Origin: Paucibacter aquatile
GTDB taxonomy: Bacteria; Pseudomonadota; Gammaproteobacteria; Burkholderiales; Burkholderiaceae_C
Length of the DNA stretch: 64,000 nucleotides
Reading direction: 5' to 3'
Assembly (NCBI RefSeq): GCF_002885975.1
Contig: NZ_POSP01000003.1
Span: 3,162,001-3,226,000, forward strand
In this document: positions 37,628-46,955 of the stretch, in pieces
Numbering within the stretch: the first letter of the stretch is position 1
Layout: each line of letters opens with the position of its first letter
The notes under the pieces: generated by a model
What the model was told of the DNA's origin: nothing
Databases searched by the model: none
What the model saw: the letters and a program-made list of their open reading frames with translations, nothing else
Made by a program: the position numbers and the translations under genes

Positions 37628-40504
37628 TCAGAGCATTGAAGCGGCGAATTGTGGGCCGCTGGGCGCGAGCGACGCAGCGGGATTGCCCGCAGGCGCCGGC
37701 AGTCCCGACCGGCTTTGTCGCAGCAGGCCCCGGCTCACGCAGGCCTGCGGGGCGCTGAGCAGCTCACCGAGCTCAGCCAGCTCGGCACAGGCCGCGCTGG
37801 CGCTGAGGCCCACCCAGGTGTTGCGGCCGGCGCGCTTGGCCATGTAGAGGGCCTGGTCGGCCAGGCTGACGACCTGCTGCCAGTCCAGGCGCTCGGCCTG
37901 GCTGGGGATGAAGGGCAGGGCAGCGAAGCCGACCGAGCAGCTCAGGGCCAGGGTCGCATCGGCTGCGATGGCAAAGGGTTGCTGGGCCACGGCCGCGCGG
38001 ATGCGCTCGGCGAACTGCGGGCCGGCCTCGGCGTCCACGCCGCGCGCCACGACCAGGAACTCCTCGCCGCCCCAGCGCACCAGATAGTCCGATTCGCGGC
38101 AGGCGCGGCGCAGGCGCTCGCGCATCTGCACCAGCACCGCATCGCCGGCCGGGTGGCCCCAGTCGTCGTTGACCTGCTTGAAGTGGTCGATGTCGACCAG
38201 CAGAAAGACCAGGTCCGACTCCGTCGGGCGTGGCCGTTCGGGCTGGCGCCGCCAGTCTTGATAGAGGCGCAGGCATTGCGCCACCTCGGCGGCCAGGTGC
38301 TGCTCCAGAAAGCGGCGGTTGCGCAGGCCGGTCAGCGGGTCGGTCAGGCTGATGTCCTTGAGCGATTGGTAGGCGCGTTCCAGCTCCTGGTTCTTCTCCA
38401 GGACCTCGGCCTGGGCCTGGTGCAGATGGCCCAGGGTGCTTTCCAGGCGGCGGTAGTTGCGCGTGTTCTCCAGCGCGATCGAGCCGTAGGCGGCCAGGCT
38501 GCGGAAGATCAGGCGCTCACGGTCGGCGTAGGCAAACGCCTGGCTGGACTGGATGGACATCACGCCCAGCACCCGGTCATTGGCCAGCAGGGGCATGAAC
38601 ATGGAGCTCAGGGTCGGCTGCGTGCCCGGGGCCAGGTGCTGCGGCGTGTCCGGGCTGATGTCGCGGAACAGCTCGCAGCGCTCGCGGGCGCAGCGTGCCG
38701 CCTGGGATTGTGGCGAATCGCAGCGGATGGCAAAAGGCGTGATCGGCCGGCCGTTCTCGGTGCCGTAGGCCAGGCGCAGTTCCTGAGCCGCCTCGTCGAG
38801 CAGGTAGACGGCGAAATGGTTGGCCGTCAGCAGGCCATGGACATTGCGGTCCAGGGTGGCGTAGACCGCCTGCTCCTGCAGATGGGCGGTGATCTCCTGG
38901 CCGATCAGGCTGAGCTTTTCCAGCGTCGCGCCGGTCTGGCTGAGCAGCTCGGCGCGTTCGGCCGAGGCCGCGGCCAGCTGGCGCAGATGCTCGCTCTCGG
39001 CCGCCGTGCGTTCGGCCTGAAAGCGCGCCTCCATGGACATCAAACGCTTGCTGACGTCCTGCTTGTGCACGCTTTCGCTGGCCGCGCGCGCCCGCCCGGC
39101 GTAGTGATAGGCCTGCAGGCCATCGCCGAGCCGCGCGTACTCGCTGGCAATGGCGTCGAACACCGCGGGCGGCACATTGTGCTGGGCCTCGGGCGCGTAC
39201 ACGGCCAGGGACCGCAGCAGGTAGTGCAGGCTGGCGCTGGCCTCCTGCATGCCGGACGGTGGTGGCAGGGTGTGGCGCTCATGCAGGGTGGCCAGCACGC
39301 GCAAGGCCTCGCAGTGGTGATAGGCCAAATGGCTGGGCTGGGCCAGGGCCAGGGCTTTCTCAGCCGTGGCCATGGCCTCTTCGGCACGCCCCAGCTCGGA
39401 CAGGCAGAGCGCGGCCACGCACATGGCATTGAGGCGCAGGTCCAGGCTGCGCGGGATGGGCCCCGGCGCCTCCAGGCGCAGGGCGGTGGCCAGGGCGGCT
39501 TCGGGCTGCTTCAAGTCGCGTTGCAGCTCGGCCAGGTACACCAGACCCAGGCTGTAGGCGCGTGAGCTTTGCAGCGGTGCCAGCAGGGCCAGGCCTTCGT
39601 TGAGGGACTGCTGCGAGGCCTCCAACTCGCCCAGCCGGCATTGCACGGTGCTCACCTGCAACAGAGCCAGGCCCTGCACCAGCGGCCAGCCGGTCGGCCG
39701 CGCGCGGCTCAGGCTGCGCTGCATCCATTCCATGGCCTGGGCGTCGTCGCCGAGGTTGGAGAAGGCCACGCCCATGGTCGTCAGCGTCAACGCAATCTGG
39801 CGCAGCAGGCCGGCGCGGGTCAGCTCGGTGACGGTGTGGCTGCAGGCCTGAAACACCGTGCGGAAGTCCGAGCGTTGCAAGGCCTCGAAGGCCAGAAACT
39901 CGTTGCACAGCACATGCAGCGCCGGGTGCAGGGCTTGGGCCAGGCGTTCGCGCACATGCAGGCTCCACTGCGCGGCGGCGGCCGGGCCATCCTGGCGCAA
40001 GGCTGCATGGGCCAGGCCGAGCTGGGCAAACTCCAGGCGGAAATCGTCGTCGCAGCCCACGGCCACGCTGGCCGCGGCATCGAGCTCGCGGCAGCGCAGG
40101 GCCAGGTCGTAGCGGTCGCCAGCGATCTGGGCCAACAGCAGATGGGCATCGGACAGCACCCGCATCTCGCCTTGCTGGCGCGCCAGCTCCACCACCTGAC
40201 GCGCTTGCGCCTGGGCCGCGTCCAGCTCGGCGAACAGCCACAAGCACTCGGCCTGCAAGAGCTGCAAGCGCAGGCGCAGGCCCGCGGCCGTGGCGCCGGA
40301 GTTCAGCGCATGGTTGGCTGGGGCATCCTGCAGCTCGCGCAGCAGCTGATCCGCCAGCTGTTGCGCGCGCCGTGTCTGACGTTCGCGCAGATGCCAGGCC
40401 AGGGCCACGCGGTCCTGCAGGCAGGCGTTTGCGCCGGCCGCATGGAGGCGGGCTTCCAGCTCGGCAAAGTCATCGTCGGTGAGGATCAGATGCATGGCGC
40501 GCAT
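37628..40504 (-). CDS. TPR-GAF-GGDEF diguanylate cyclase
   Basis: A 958-residue cytoplasmic signalling protein. Residues about 1-480 are TPR-like helical repeats. About 485-530 are a coiled coil, and about 540-690 a GAF domain with the block SQAARCARERCELF. A linker coil leads to a GGDEF domain with GGEEF at 812-816. It should make cyclic di-GMP. The GAF part is clearly homologous to that of the histidine kinase at 44076-46955. A second ATG at 40495 is an alternative start. The neighbourhood (katG, dps, oxyR) hints at a redox or stress signal. Confidence 0.88.
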   Translation of the reverse strand: MRAMHLILTDDDFAELEARLHAAGANACLQDRVALAWHLRERQTRRAQQLADQLLRELQDAPANHALNSGATAAGLRLRLQLLQAECLWLFAELDAAQAQARQVVELARQQGEMRVLSDAHLLLAQIAGDRYDLALRCRELDAAASVAVGCDDDFRLEFAQLGLAHAALRQDGPAAAAQWSLHVRERLAQALHPALHVLCNEFLAFEALQRSDFRTVFQACSHTVTELTRAGLLRQIALTLTTMGVAFSNLGDDAQAMEWMQRSLSRARPTGWPLVQGLALLQVSTVQCRLGELEASQQSLNEGLALLAPLQSSRAYSLGLVYLAELQRDLKQPEAALATALRLEAPGPIPRSLDLRLNAMCVAALCLSELGRAEEAMATAEKALALAQPSHLAYHHCEALRVLATLHERHTLPPPSGMQEASASLHYLLRSLAVYAPEAQHNVPPAVFDAIASEYARLGDGLQAYHYAGRARAASESVHKQDVSKRLMSMEARFQAERTAAESEHLRQLAAASAERAELLSQTGATLEKLSLIGQEITAHLQEQAVYATLDRNVHGLLTANHFAVYLLDEAAQELRLAYGTENGRPITPFAIRCDSPQSQAARCARERCELFRDISPDTPQHLAPGTQPTLSSMFMPLLANDRVLGVMSIQSSQAFAYADRERLIFRSLAAYGSIALENTRNYRRLESTLGHLHQAQAEVLEKNQELERAYQSLKDISLTDPLTGLRNRRFLEQHLAAEVAQCLRLYQDWRRQPERPRPTESDLVFLLVDIDHFKQVNDDWGHPAGDAVLVQMRERLRRACRESDYLVRWGGEEFLVVARGVDAEAGPQFAERIRAAVAQQPFAIAADATLALSCSVGFAALPFIPSQAERLDWQQVVSLADQALYMAKRAGRNTWVGLSASAACAELAELGELLSAPQACVSRGLLRQSRSGLPAPAGNPAASLAPSGPQFAASML

Positions 40505-40530
40505 TCTGTCAGCCTGCAGCGGCCAAAACG

Positions 40531-40557
40531 AAGGGCTCGCCGGTCAAGCGAGCCCTT
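40531..40557 (-). terminator. Rho-independent-like terminator after the katG / small ORF unit
   Basis: A perfect 10-bp stem, AAGGGCTCGC / GCGAGCCCTT, with a 7-nt loop. On the minus strand it lies 42 bp after the 38-codon ORF and ahead of the GGDEF gene, so it probably ends the katG transcript. The flanking plus-strand end is CTTCTT, so the T-run is modest. Confidence 0.6.
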
Positions 40558-40598
40558 CTTGCTGTGCATCAATGCCGCTTTCGCGGCACGGCGTTCAT

Positions 40599-40715
40599 TC
40601 AATGCGGCTGGTTGTGCGTGAACTGCAGCAGCATGCCCAGGCCGGCGGCCGCACCGCCGCAATGGATGGCCAGTCCGGCCAGCAGGCGCAAGCTTCGGCG
40701 CATCTTCAGGTCCAT
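40599..40715 (-). CDS. Small 38-codon ORF downstream of katG
   Basis: Reading from the ATG at 40715 this encodes MDLKMRRSLRLLAGLA, a hydrophobic helical stretch, and ends LQFTHNQPH. The start is preceded by AAGGAG at a good distance. It begins 16 bp after the katG stop and precedes a terminator-like hairpin. The basic N-terminus followed by a roughly 25-residue apolar stretch suggests a membrane peptide. It has no known family that I recognise. Confidence 0.55.
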   Translation of the reverse strand: MDLKMRRSLRLLAGLAIHCGGAAAGLGMLLQFTHNQPH

Positions 40716-40730
40716 GGCTGACTCCTTGCT

Positions 40731-42893
40731 TCAGCGGCGGCCAAGCTCGAAGCGGTCCAGGTTCATCACCTTGGTCCAGGCCGCCACGAAGTCGTGGATG
40801 AACTTCTGCTGGCCATCAGCGCTGGCGTAGACCTCGGCGTAGGCGCGCAGCACCGCGTTGGAGCCGAACACCAGGTCGGCGCGGCTGGCGCTGAACTTCA
40901 GCGCGCCGCTCTGACGTTCGCGGCCCTCGAAGCGCTCGTCACTGGCGTCGCTGGCCTTCCAGGCCGTGCCCATATCGAGCAGATTGACGAAGAAGTCATG
41001 GCTGAGCACGCCGACGCGCTCGGTGAACACGCCCTGGGTGCCGCCGTCGAAGTTGGCGCCCAGCACGCGCAGGCCACCGATCAGCACCGTCAGCTCCGGG
41101 GCCGTCAGCGTCAGCTGCTGGGCACGGTCGATCAGCAGTGCTTCGGTCGGCGCGCCGACCGGGCCGCGTCGGTAGTTGCGGAAACCATCGGCCAGCGGCT
41201 CCAGCACGCCGAAGGACTCCACATCGGTCTGGTCCTGGCGGGCATCGACCCGGCCCGGCGCGAAGGGCACCTCAAGCTTGACGCCGGCCGCCTGCGCCGC
41301 CTGCTCGACGCCGACCACGCCGGCCAGCACGATCACATCGGCCAGCGAGGCGGTGCCGGCCGCTTTCTGGATCTCGACCAACTTCGGCAGCACCTGCACG
41401 GCGCGCTGGTTGACGGCCCAGTCTTTCTGCGGCGCCAGGGCCAGGCGGGCACCGTTGGCGCCGCCGCGCTTGTCGCTGCCGCGGAAGGTCGAGGCCGAGG
41501 CCCAGGCCACCGAGACCAGCTCGCTCACCGACAGGCCTGCAGCCGCGATGCGCGCCTTCAGATCGGCAATATCGGCCGCCGTGGGCTGGTGCGTGGCCGC
41601 GGGCAGGGGGTCTTGCCAGATCAGGTCTTCCTTCGGCACTTCCGGGCCGAGGTAGCGGGCTTTCGGACCCATGTCGCGGTGGGTCAGCTTGTACCAGGCG
41701 CGGGCAAAGGCCTCGGCAAAGGCTTGCGGGTTTTCGTGGAAGCGCTTGGAGATGGCACCGAAGGCCGGATCGAAGCGCAGCGTCAGGTCTGTGGTCAGCA
41801 TGGTGGGCTTGTGGAACTTGCCCGGGATGTGGGCGTCCGGAATGATCTCGGGCGCATCCTTGGCCACCCATTGCTTGGCGCCGGCCGGCGAGTGCGTCAG
41901 CTCCCACTCGTACTTGAAGAGGTTTTCGAAGAAGTTGTTGCTCCACTGCGCGGGCGTGGTGGTCCAGGTCACTTCCAGGCCGCTGGAGACGGTGTCCTTG
42001 CCATGGCCGCTGCCGAAACTGCTCTGCCAGCCCAGGCCCTGGGCCTCGAGGCCGGCGGCTTCGGGTTCGGGGCCTTTGTGGTGCTCGGGGGCAGCGCCGT
42101 GGGCCTTGCCGAAGGTGTGGCCGCCGGCGATCAGGGCGACGATTTCTTCGTCGTCCATGGCCATGCGGTTGAAGGTGATGCGGATGTCATGGGCCGCGGC
42201 CAGGTAGTCGCCGCTGGCGTTCGGGCCTTCCGGGTTCACATAGATCAGGCCCATGTGGGTGGCGGCCAGGTTGGCGTCCAGTTCACGCGGGCTGGCGCCG
42301 GCGTGGAAGCGCTTGTCGTCGGCCAGCCACTTCGTCTCGGCGCCGAAGTTGACGTCCTGATCCGGTTCCCACACATCTTCGCGGCCGCCGGCAAAGCCGA
42401 AGGTGCGGAAGCCCATGCTTTCCAGCGCCACATTGCCAGCCAGGATGAAGAGGTCGGCCCAGGAGATGCTCTGTCCGTATTTCTGCTTGATGGGCCAGAG
42501 CAGGCGGCGCGTCTTGTCGATGTTGACGTTGTCGGGCCAGCTGTTCAGCGGGGCGAAGCGCTGCTGGCCACGGCCACCACCGCCGCGGCCGTCCAGGGTG
42601 CGGTAGGTGCCGGCCGCGTGCCAGGCCATGCGCACCATCTGCGGGCCGTAGTGGCCGAAGTCGGCCGGCCACCAATCCTGGCTGTCGGTCATCAGCTGGA
42701 CCAGATCGGCCTTGAGCGCGTGGTAGTCCAGCTTCTGGAAGGCCTCGGCGTAATTGAACTGCTCACCCAGCGGGTTGGACTTGCTGGAATGCTGGTTCAG
42801 CAAATCCACGCGCACCTGCTTGGGCCACCAGTCGCGGTTGCTGGTGCCGCCGCCGGCGACGTGGTGGAAGGGGCATTTGCTTTCGGTGGACAT
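40731..42893 (-). CDS. katG: Catalase-peroxidase
   Basis: A 720-residue heme enzyme that breaks down hydrogen peroxide. The distal site RMAWH gives Arg88, Trp91 and His92. The Met-Tyr-Trp adduct residues are Trp91, Tyr218 (MGLIYVNPEGP) and Met244 (FNRMAMDDEE), so catalase activity should be intact. The proximal His is in AGGHTFGKAHG. Length and both halves agree with KatG. It belongs to the OxyR regulon in many bacteria, and oxyR is encoded 4 kb away. An OxyR-like half site lies upstream. Confidence 0.96.
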   Translation of the reverse strand: MSTESKCPFHHVAGGGTSNRDWWPKQVRVDLLNQHSSKSNPLGEQFNYAEAFQKLDYHALKADLVQLMTDSQDWWPADFGHYGPQMVRMAWHAAGTYRTLDGRGGGGRGQQRFAPLNSWPDNVNIDKTRRLLWPIKQKYGQSISWADLFILAGNVALESMGFRTFGFAGGREDVWEPDQDVNFGAETKWLADDKRFHAGASPRELDANLAATHMGLIYVNPEGPNASGDYLAAAHDIRITFNRMAMDDEEIVALIAGGHTFGKAHGAAPEHHKGPEPEAAGLEAQGLGWQSSFGSGHGKDTVSSGLEVTWTTTPAQWSNNFFENLFKYEWELTHSPAGAKQWVAKDAPEIIPDAHIPGKFHKPTMLTTDLTLRFDPAFGAISKRFHENPQAFAEAFARAWYKLTHRDMGPKARYLGPEVPKEDLIWQDPLPAATHQPTAADIADLKARIAAAGLSVSELVSVAWASASTFRGSDKRGGANGARLALAPQKDWAVNQRAVQVLPKLVEIQKAAGTASLADVIVLAGVVGVEQAAQAAGVKLEVPFAPGRVDARQDQTDVESFGVLEPLADGFRNYRRGPVGAPTEALLIDRAQQLTLTAPELTVLIGGLRVLGANFDGGTQGVFTERVGVLSHDFFVNLLDMGTAWKASDASDERFEGRERQSGALKFSASRADLVFGSNAVLRAYAEVYASADGQQKFIHDFVAAWTKVMNLDRFELGRR

Positions 42894-42968
42894 GGCGCTT
42901 CTCTCCTGAGTGAGGGGGTGGCTGGGATGGAAGGACTTTAGTTTTCCTCTATCAAATTCGCCAATTGA

Positions 42969-42983
42969 ATAGTTCTAACCTGT
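42969..42983 (+). promoter_or_regulatory. OxyR-like half site upstream of katG
   Basis: ATAGTTCTAACCTGT matches the OxyR consensus ATAGnTnnnAnCTAT at every fixed base but one (CTGT for CTAT). It lies 76 bp upstream of the katG start. The flanking CTATCAAATT...AATTGAATAG (42949-42972) is a further imperfect palindrome. No second full half site was found at the usual spacing. Confidence 0.45.
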
Positions 42984-43143
42984 GGATAGGCAAAACCTTG
43001 CTCGCCCTGACCCGCGCGCGTCCATTGGCTGAAGCAGGCGAAGAACCATGTCCCAGGGATGGCGGTCTTTGCTGTTCCTCTGGCGCCGCTGCATGGGCGA
43101 TCTTGGGGTGGCACTGGCGTGGGCCTGCCGCCGTGCGGCGGCA

Positions 43144-44010
43144 TCAAGCCAGGGCTGAAGCGGCGGCAGCCGTGGCCCGCGCATCGGCCCGGGCCAGCTC
43201 CAGGCCCAGCAGGGCGCGCTTGCGCTGCGGGCCCCAGCGGTACTCGCCGAACTCCGCATTGGCGCGGATCACCCGGTGGCAGGGGATCAGGCAGGCGATC
43301 GGATTGGCCGCCACGCAGCTGGCTACCGCCCGCACCGCCTGCGGCGCGCCGGCCAGGCGCGCCAGCTGGGTGTAGCTCAAGACCTGACCCTCGGGGATCT
43401 GCAGCAGCGCCTGCCAAACCTTGAGCCGCAGCGGCGTGCCGCTGAGCGCCAGGCCGATGGGCTGGCTGGGCTGCAGACCGGACAGGCGCCGTTGCAGCTC
43501 CTCGGCCAGCGGCCGCAGCGCGCTGTCATCGCGTTGCCAGACGGCCTGGGGCAGCTGCTGGGCCGCGGCCTCGGCCAGGGCCTCGGGGGATTCGTCCTGC
43601 AAAAAGCTCAGCTGGTGCAGGCCGCGCGCGCTGGCCGCCAGCCAGACGGGGCCGAGCAGGCTGTCCACCACGCTCCACTGCATCTGCAAGCCCTGTCCGG
43701 CCTGCTTGAACTGGCCCGGCGTCATGCCGTCGACGCTGAGAAAGAGGTCGTGCAGGCGCGAGGGCCCCGAGAGCCCGGCCGCCAGGGCCGCGTCCAGCAC
43801 CGGCTCGGCCGCGCGCAGGCTGGCCTTGGCCCGCTCCAGGGCCAGGGCTTGCTCGAACTCCTTGGGCGTGACACCGGCCAGCTCGACAAAGCGGCGCTGG
43901 AAATGAAACAGGCTCATGCCCGCGGCCTCGGCCAGGGTTTGCAAGGGCACGGGGCCCTGGCTCAGTTGTTCCAGGGCCTGGCGGACGCGGTCGTAGTGGG
44001 GGCGGTTCAT
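43144..44010 (-). CDS. AraC / O6-methylguanine-DNA methyltransferase fusion
   Basis: A 288-residue protein. The N-terminal about 100 residues are an AraC-type DNA-binding domain (LQTLAEAAGMSLFHFQRRFV). The C-terminal half is an MGMT with the active site IPCHRVIR (Cys244) and a conserved VLSYTQLARLAGAPQAVRAV block. The Ada-type Cys N-terminal domain is missing, so it is an AraC-Ogt fusion that repairs O6-alkylguanine and possibly controls genes. It starts at 44010, the start of the conserved AraC region. Confidence 0.88.
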   Translation of the reverse strand: MNRPHYDRVRQALEQLSQGPVPLQTLAEAAGMSLFHFQRRFVELAGVTPKEFEQALALERAKASLRAAEPVLDAALAAGLSGPSRLHDLFLSVDGMTPGQFKQAGQGLQMQWSVVDSLLGPVWLAASARGLHQLSFLQDESPEALAEAAAQQLPQAVWQRDDSALRPLAEELQRRLSGLQPSQPIGLALSGTPLRLKVWQALLQIPEGQVLSYTQLARLAGAPQAVRAVASCVAANPIACLIPCHRVIRANAEFGEYRWGPQRKRALLGLELARADARATAAAASALA

Positions 44011-44075
44011 GGCCTCAGTGTGCCGGGCGCCGCGGCGGGCGGCCACCCGCTTCTTGCGCCCCGGCCCTGACCTGC

Positions 44076-46955
44076 TCAGATGGCGGCAGCCGCATCACCG
44101 CCGTCCGCCGCGGCCGGGCCCTGGGCCTCGGGTGCTTGCAAGGGCAGGCACAGGACGAAGCAGCAGCCCGGCCCGGGCATGGGGTCCAGCGCCAGGCTGC
44201 CGCCGAGCAGGGAGCTGACGATGTTGTGGCTGATGGAAAGGCCCAGGCCGCTGCCGCCCTGGCCGAACTTCGTGGTGAAAAAAGGCTCGAAGATGCGCCC
44301 GGCGTGGGCCGGGCTGATGCCCACGCCGTCGTCGCGGAAGCGCAGCTCGGCGCGGCCGTCCTTCAGCAGCCGGGCGCTCAGCCGCATCAAGCCGCCGCGG
44401 CGGGCGCCAAAGCCGTGCAGCATGGCGTTGTTGACCAGATTGCTGAGCACCTGGCCCAGGGGGCCGGGAAAGCTGTTGAGCAGGATGCCCTCGGGCACGT
44501 CCAGCTCCAGCTTGTGGCCTTGCTTGCGGATGCTGGCCTGCAGCGTGGCGGTGACCTGCTCGCAGAGCACGGCCAGGTCGAAGAGCCGGCGCTGCTCGGC
44601 CGTGCGGTCCACGGCCACCTGCTTGAAGCTGGTGATCAGCTCGGCCGCGGTTTCCAGGCCCTGCATGATGAGTCGGGCCACCGAGCGGGTTTCGCCCAGA
44701 TAGGCCTCCAGCTCGCTGCGGCGCAGCTCCTTGCTGGCGGCGGCGCGCTCGATCTCCTGGGTGCGCTGGTCCAGGGTGCTGGCCATCAGCAGGCTGTTGC
44801 CCAGCGGGGTGTTCAGCTCGTGGGCGATGCCGGCGACCAGGGCGCCCAGGGCGGCCAGCTTCTCCTGCGCCACCAGCTGGCTTTGCGCCTGCTGCAGGCG
44901 GCGGTAGGCGATGGCGTTGTCCAGGGCGATGGCGGCAAAGGCATTGAGTGAGCGGAAGATCATGCGCTCATGCTCGCCGTAAGCCTGGGCCTGGGGCGAT
45001 TGCACGGTCACCACGCCCAGCAGGCGCTCCTGGATCAGCAGGGGCGCGAACATGGCGCTGAGCGTGCGCATGGTGCCGGGCACCTGGCTGGGGTCGCTGC
45101 CGTCTTCGGCCAGTTGGATGGACAGCTCGCGGCGCTCGCGCGCGCAACGGGCGGCGTTGGAGCTGGGGTTGTCCAGGGCGATGTGGTCGGGCGGCAGGGG
45201 CTGGCCGTCTTCCAGGCCGAAGACCGAATTGATGCCCTCGCCCTCATCGTCCAGCAAGTAGATCTCGAAGCCGCGCGCATCGAGCAGGGCCGGGATGTGG
45301 CGGCTCAGCGCCGCGAAGATCGAGGCCATGTCCAGATGCCGGGTCAGCTCCAGGCCGATCTGGCCCAGCTTCTCCAGCGTGCTGCTGTTGCGCTGCATCA
45401 GGGCGGCGCGCTGGCGCTCGGCCTCGGCCAGTTGCTGCAGATGCTGGGCCTCGGTGCGGGCGTTCTCGTTGAGGTGATGCAGCTGCAAGGCCTCGACCCG
45501 GTCGGCCGAGCTGCGGCTGAGCATGCTGGCGCGCGCGCTGGCGGCCTGCTGGCTGGTCTCGAAGGCCTCGCGGTAGCGGCCCGTGCCGGCGTAGGCCAGG
45601 GCCAGCGCCTCCAGCAGCTCGGCGCTGTCCTTGTAGCCGGCGATGGATTTGGCCCGCTCGCGCGCCAGCTCAAGCAACTGCACGGCCTGGGCCTGCCCTG
45701 CGGCGCCGGGCGCGCGCTGGGCGATCTGGGCCAGCACCATGCGCAGCTCGACCTCGGCCTCGGCAGCGCCGCTGAGCTCGGCCACGGCCAGGTCTTCGCG
45801 TGCCATCTGTTCGGCGGCCTCGCCCTGGCCGAGCAAGAGCAGGGCGCGCGCATGGCCGCGCCGGGCATTGCGTTGCAGATCAAGGTAGCCGCCCGGGTGT
45901 CGCTGCAGGGCTTCGAAATAGTCGAGCGCCTTTTGACCCTCGCCCAGGTCCAGGGCCAGCAGGCCTTGGTAGCTCAGGCAGACCGCGGAATTGCGCGAAT
46001 CGGGCTGCGGCGCAAAGATCTGCGTGCCCTCGTCGAGCAGGCTGCGTGCCAGCTCCAGCCGGCCCAGGCGGCGCAGGGTTTCGCCCATCTGCATCAGGCA
46101 GCTGCCCAGGCTGGCCGACCAGCCCGAGGCGCGCGCCATCTGCAGGCCTCGCTCCATCCACTCCAGCGCTGACTCCGGGTCGTTCAAATCGTTGAAGGCG
46201 CTGCCCAGATTGCCGAGGGTGTTGATGGTCTCGCGCACATAGCCGGCGTCCTGCAGGGGCTGGATCAGGCTGGAGAAACGCCGCACGGCCAGCTTCAGGT
46301 CGCGGGCGCGCAGGGCGCGGTAGCCCTGGTAAAGCTCGATCAGCACCGCCGCGCTGACATGCAGGCCACTCAGCTCGCTGGGGAAATGCTGGCCCCAGCG
46401 CAGCTCGGCAGCTTCGCGGTTTTGCAGGCCGGCACTGCGCGCCAGGCTGCATTCAAAAATCCACTGGCGGGTGCGGTCGCCGGCCTGCTCGGCCCGGGCA
46501 ATGGCCTGCTCCAGCGCGGCGCAGCTGGCGGCCATCTGCCCGCCGCCGCTGTGCAGCTGAGCTTGCAGCCAGGCGACATCGGCGCAGGCCAGCCAGTCCT
46601 GTGCGGCTTCGGCTTCGGCGCGCAGCACCCGGGCCTCGAACAGGCCTTCGGCATAGCGGGTGTAGAGGCGCAGCGCGTCCAGCCGGGTCAGGCGTAGTCG
46701 GCGCTGCAGGGCAGCGCGTGTGGCCTCGGGCAGCTCGGGCGTGTCGGCCATGGCCTGCTCGGCGGCTTCGGCGCGGGCCAGGGCTTGGGGCGTGTCGCGC
46801 TCGCGCTCATGCCAGGCCAGGGCCACCCCCAGGGCGCAGCGCTCGGCCGGCGGCAGGGCGGGCTGCTCCAGCTGGGCGCGCAGTTCGGCCAGCACGGCCT
46901 CCTGCTCGTACAGCCGCAGCTCCGAGAGGATCGCCGCCGCGGCCGCTTCGCTCAT
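44076..46955 (-). CDS. TPR-GAF sensor histidine kinase, coupled to oxyR
   Basis: A 959-residue cytoplasmic kinase. TPR-like repeats (about 1-480) are followed by a coiled coil, a GAF domain with AARCARERRELS, a HisKA with His712 (AGIAHELNTPLG) and an HATPase (NLVNNAMLHGF and GGSGLGLSISHNI). The ATG overlaps the oxyR stop by 4 bp, so it is translated with oxyR. No response regulator lies nearby. The GAF block (PGTMRTLSAMFAPLL to YRRLQQ) aligns well with the GGDEF protein at 37628. Confidence 0.9.
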   Translation of the reverse strand: MSEAAAAAILSELRLYEQEAVLAELRAQLEQPALPPAERCALGVALAWHERERDTPQALARAEAAEQAMADTPELPEATRAALQRRLRLTRLDALRLYTRYAEGLFEARVLRAEAEAAQDWLACADVAWLQAQLHSGGGQMAASCAALEQAIARAEQAGDRTRQWIFECSLARSAGLQNREAAELRWGQHFPSELSGLHVSAAVLIELYQGYRALRARDLKLAVRRFSSLIQPLQDAGYVRETINTLGNLGSAFNDLNDPESALEWMERGLQMARASGWSASLGSCLMQMGETLRRLGRLELARSLLDEGTQIFAPQPDSRNSAVCLSYQGLLALDLGEGQKALDYFEALQRHPGGYLDLQRNARRGHARALLLLGQGEAAEQMAREDLAVAELSGAAEAEVELRMVLAQIAQRAPGAAGQAQAVQLLELARERAKSIAGYKDSAELLEALALAYAGTGRYREAFETSQQAASARASMLSRSSADRVEALQLHHLNENARTEAQHLQQLAEAERQRAALMQRNSSTLEKLGQIGLELTRHLDMASIFAALSRHIPALLDARGFEIYLLDDEGEGINSVFGLEDGQPLPPDHIALDNPSSNAARCARERRELSIQLAEDGSDPSQVPGTMRTLSAMFAPLLIQERLLGVVTVQSPQAQAYGEHERMIFRSLNAFAAIALDNAIAYRRLQQAQSQLVAQEKLAALGALVAGIAHELNTPLGNSLLMASTLDQRTQEIERAAASKELRRSELEAYLGETRSVARLIMQGLETAAELITSFKQVAVDRTAEQRRLFDLAVLCEQVTATLQASIRKQGHKLELDVPEGILLNSFPGPLGQVLSNLVNNAMLHGFGARRGGLMRLSARLLKDGRAELRFRDDGVGISPAHAGRIFEPFFTTKFGQGGSGLGLSISHNIVSSLLGGSLALDPMPGPGCCFVLCLPLQAPEAQGPAAADGGDAAAAI

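Noticed and set aside
40731..42893. Apparent loss of the KatG adduct Met at EAQGLGW
   Set aside because: That position is not the adduct residue. The adduct Met aligns to Met244 in FNRMAMDDEE, which is present.
43379..43395. GACCTGACCCTC piece resembling the REP-like element
   Set aside because: It lies inside the MGMT domain and encodes the conserved EGQVLSY motif, so the match is coincidental.
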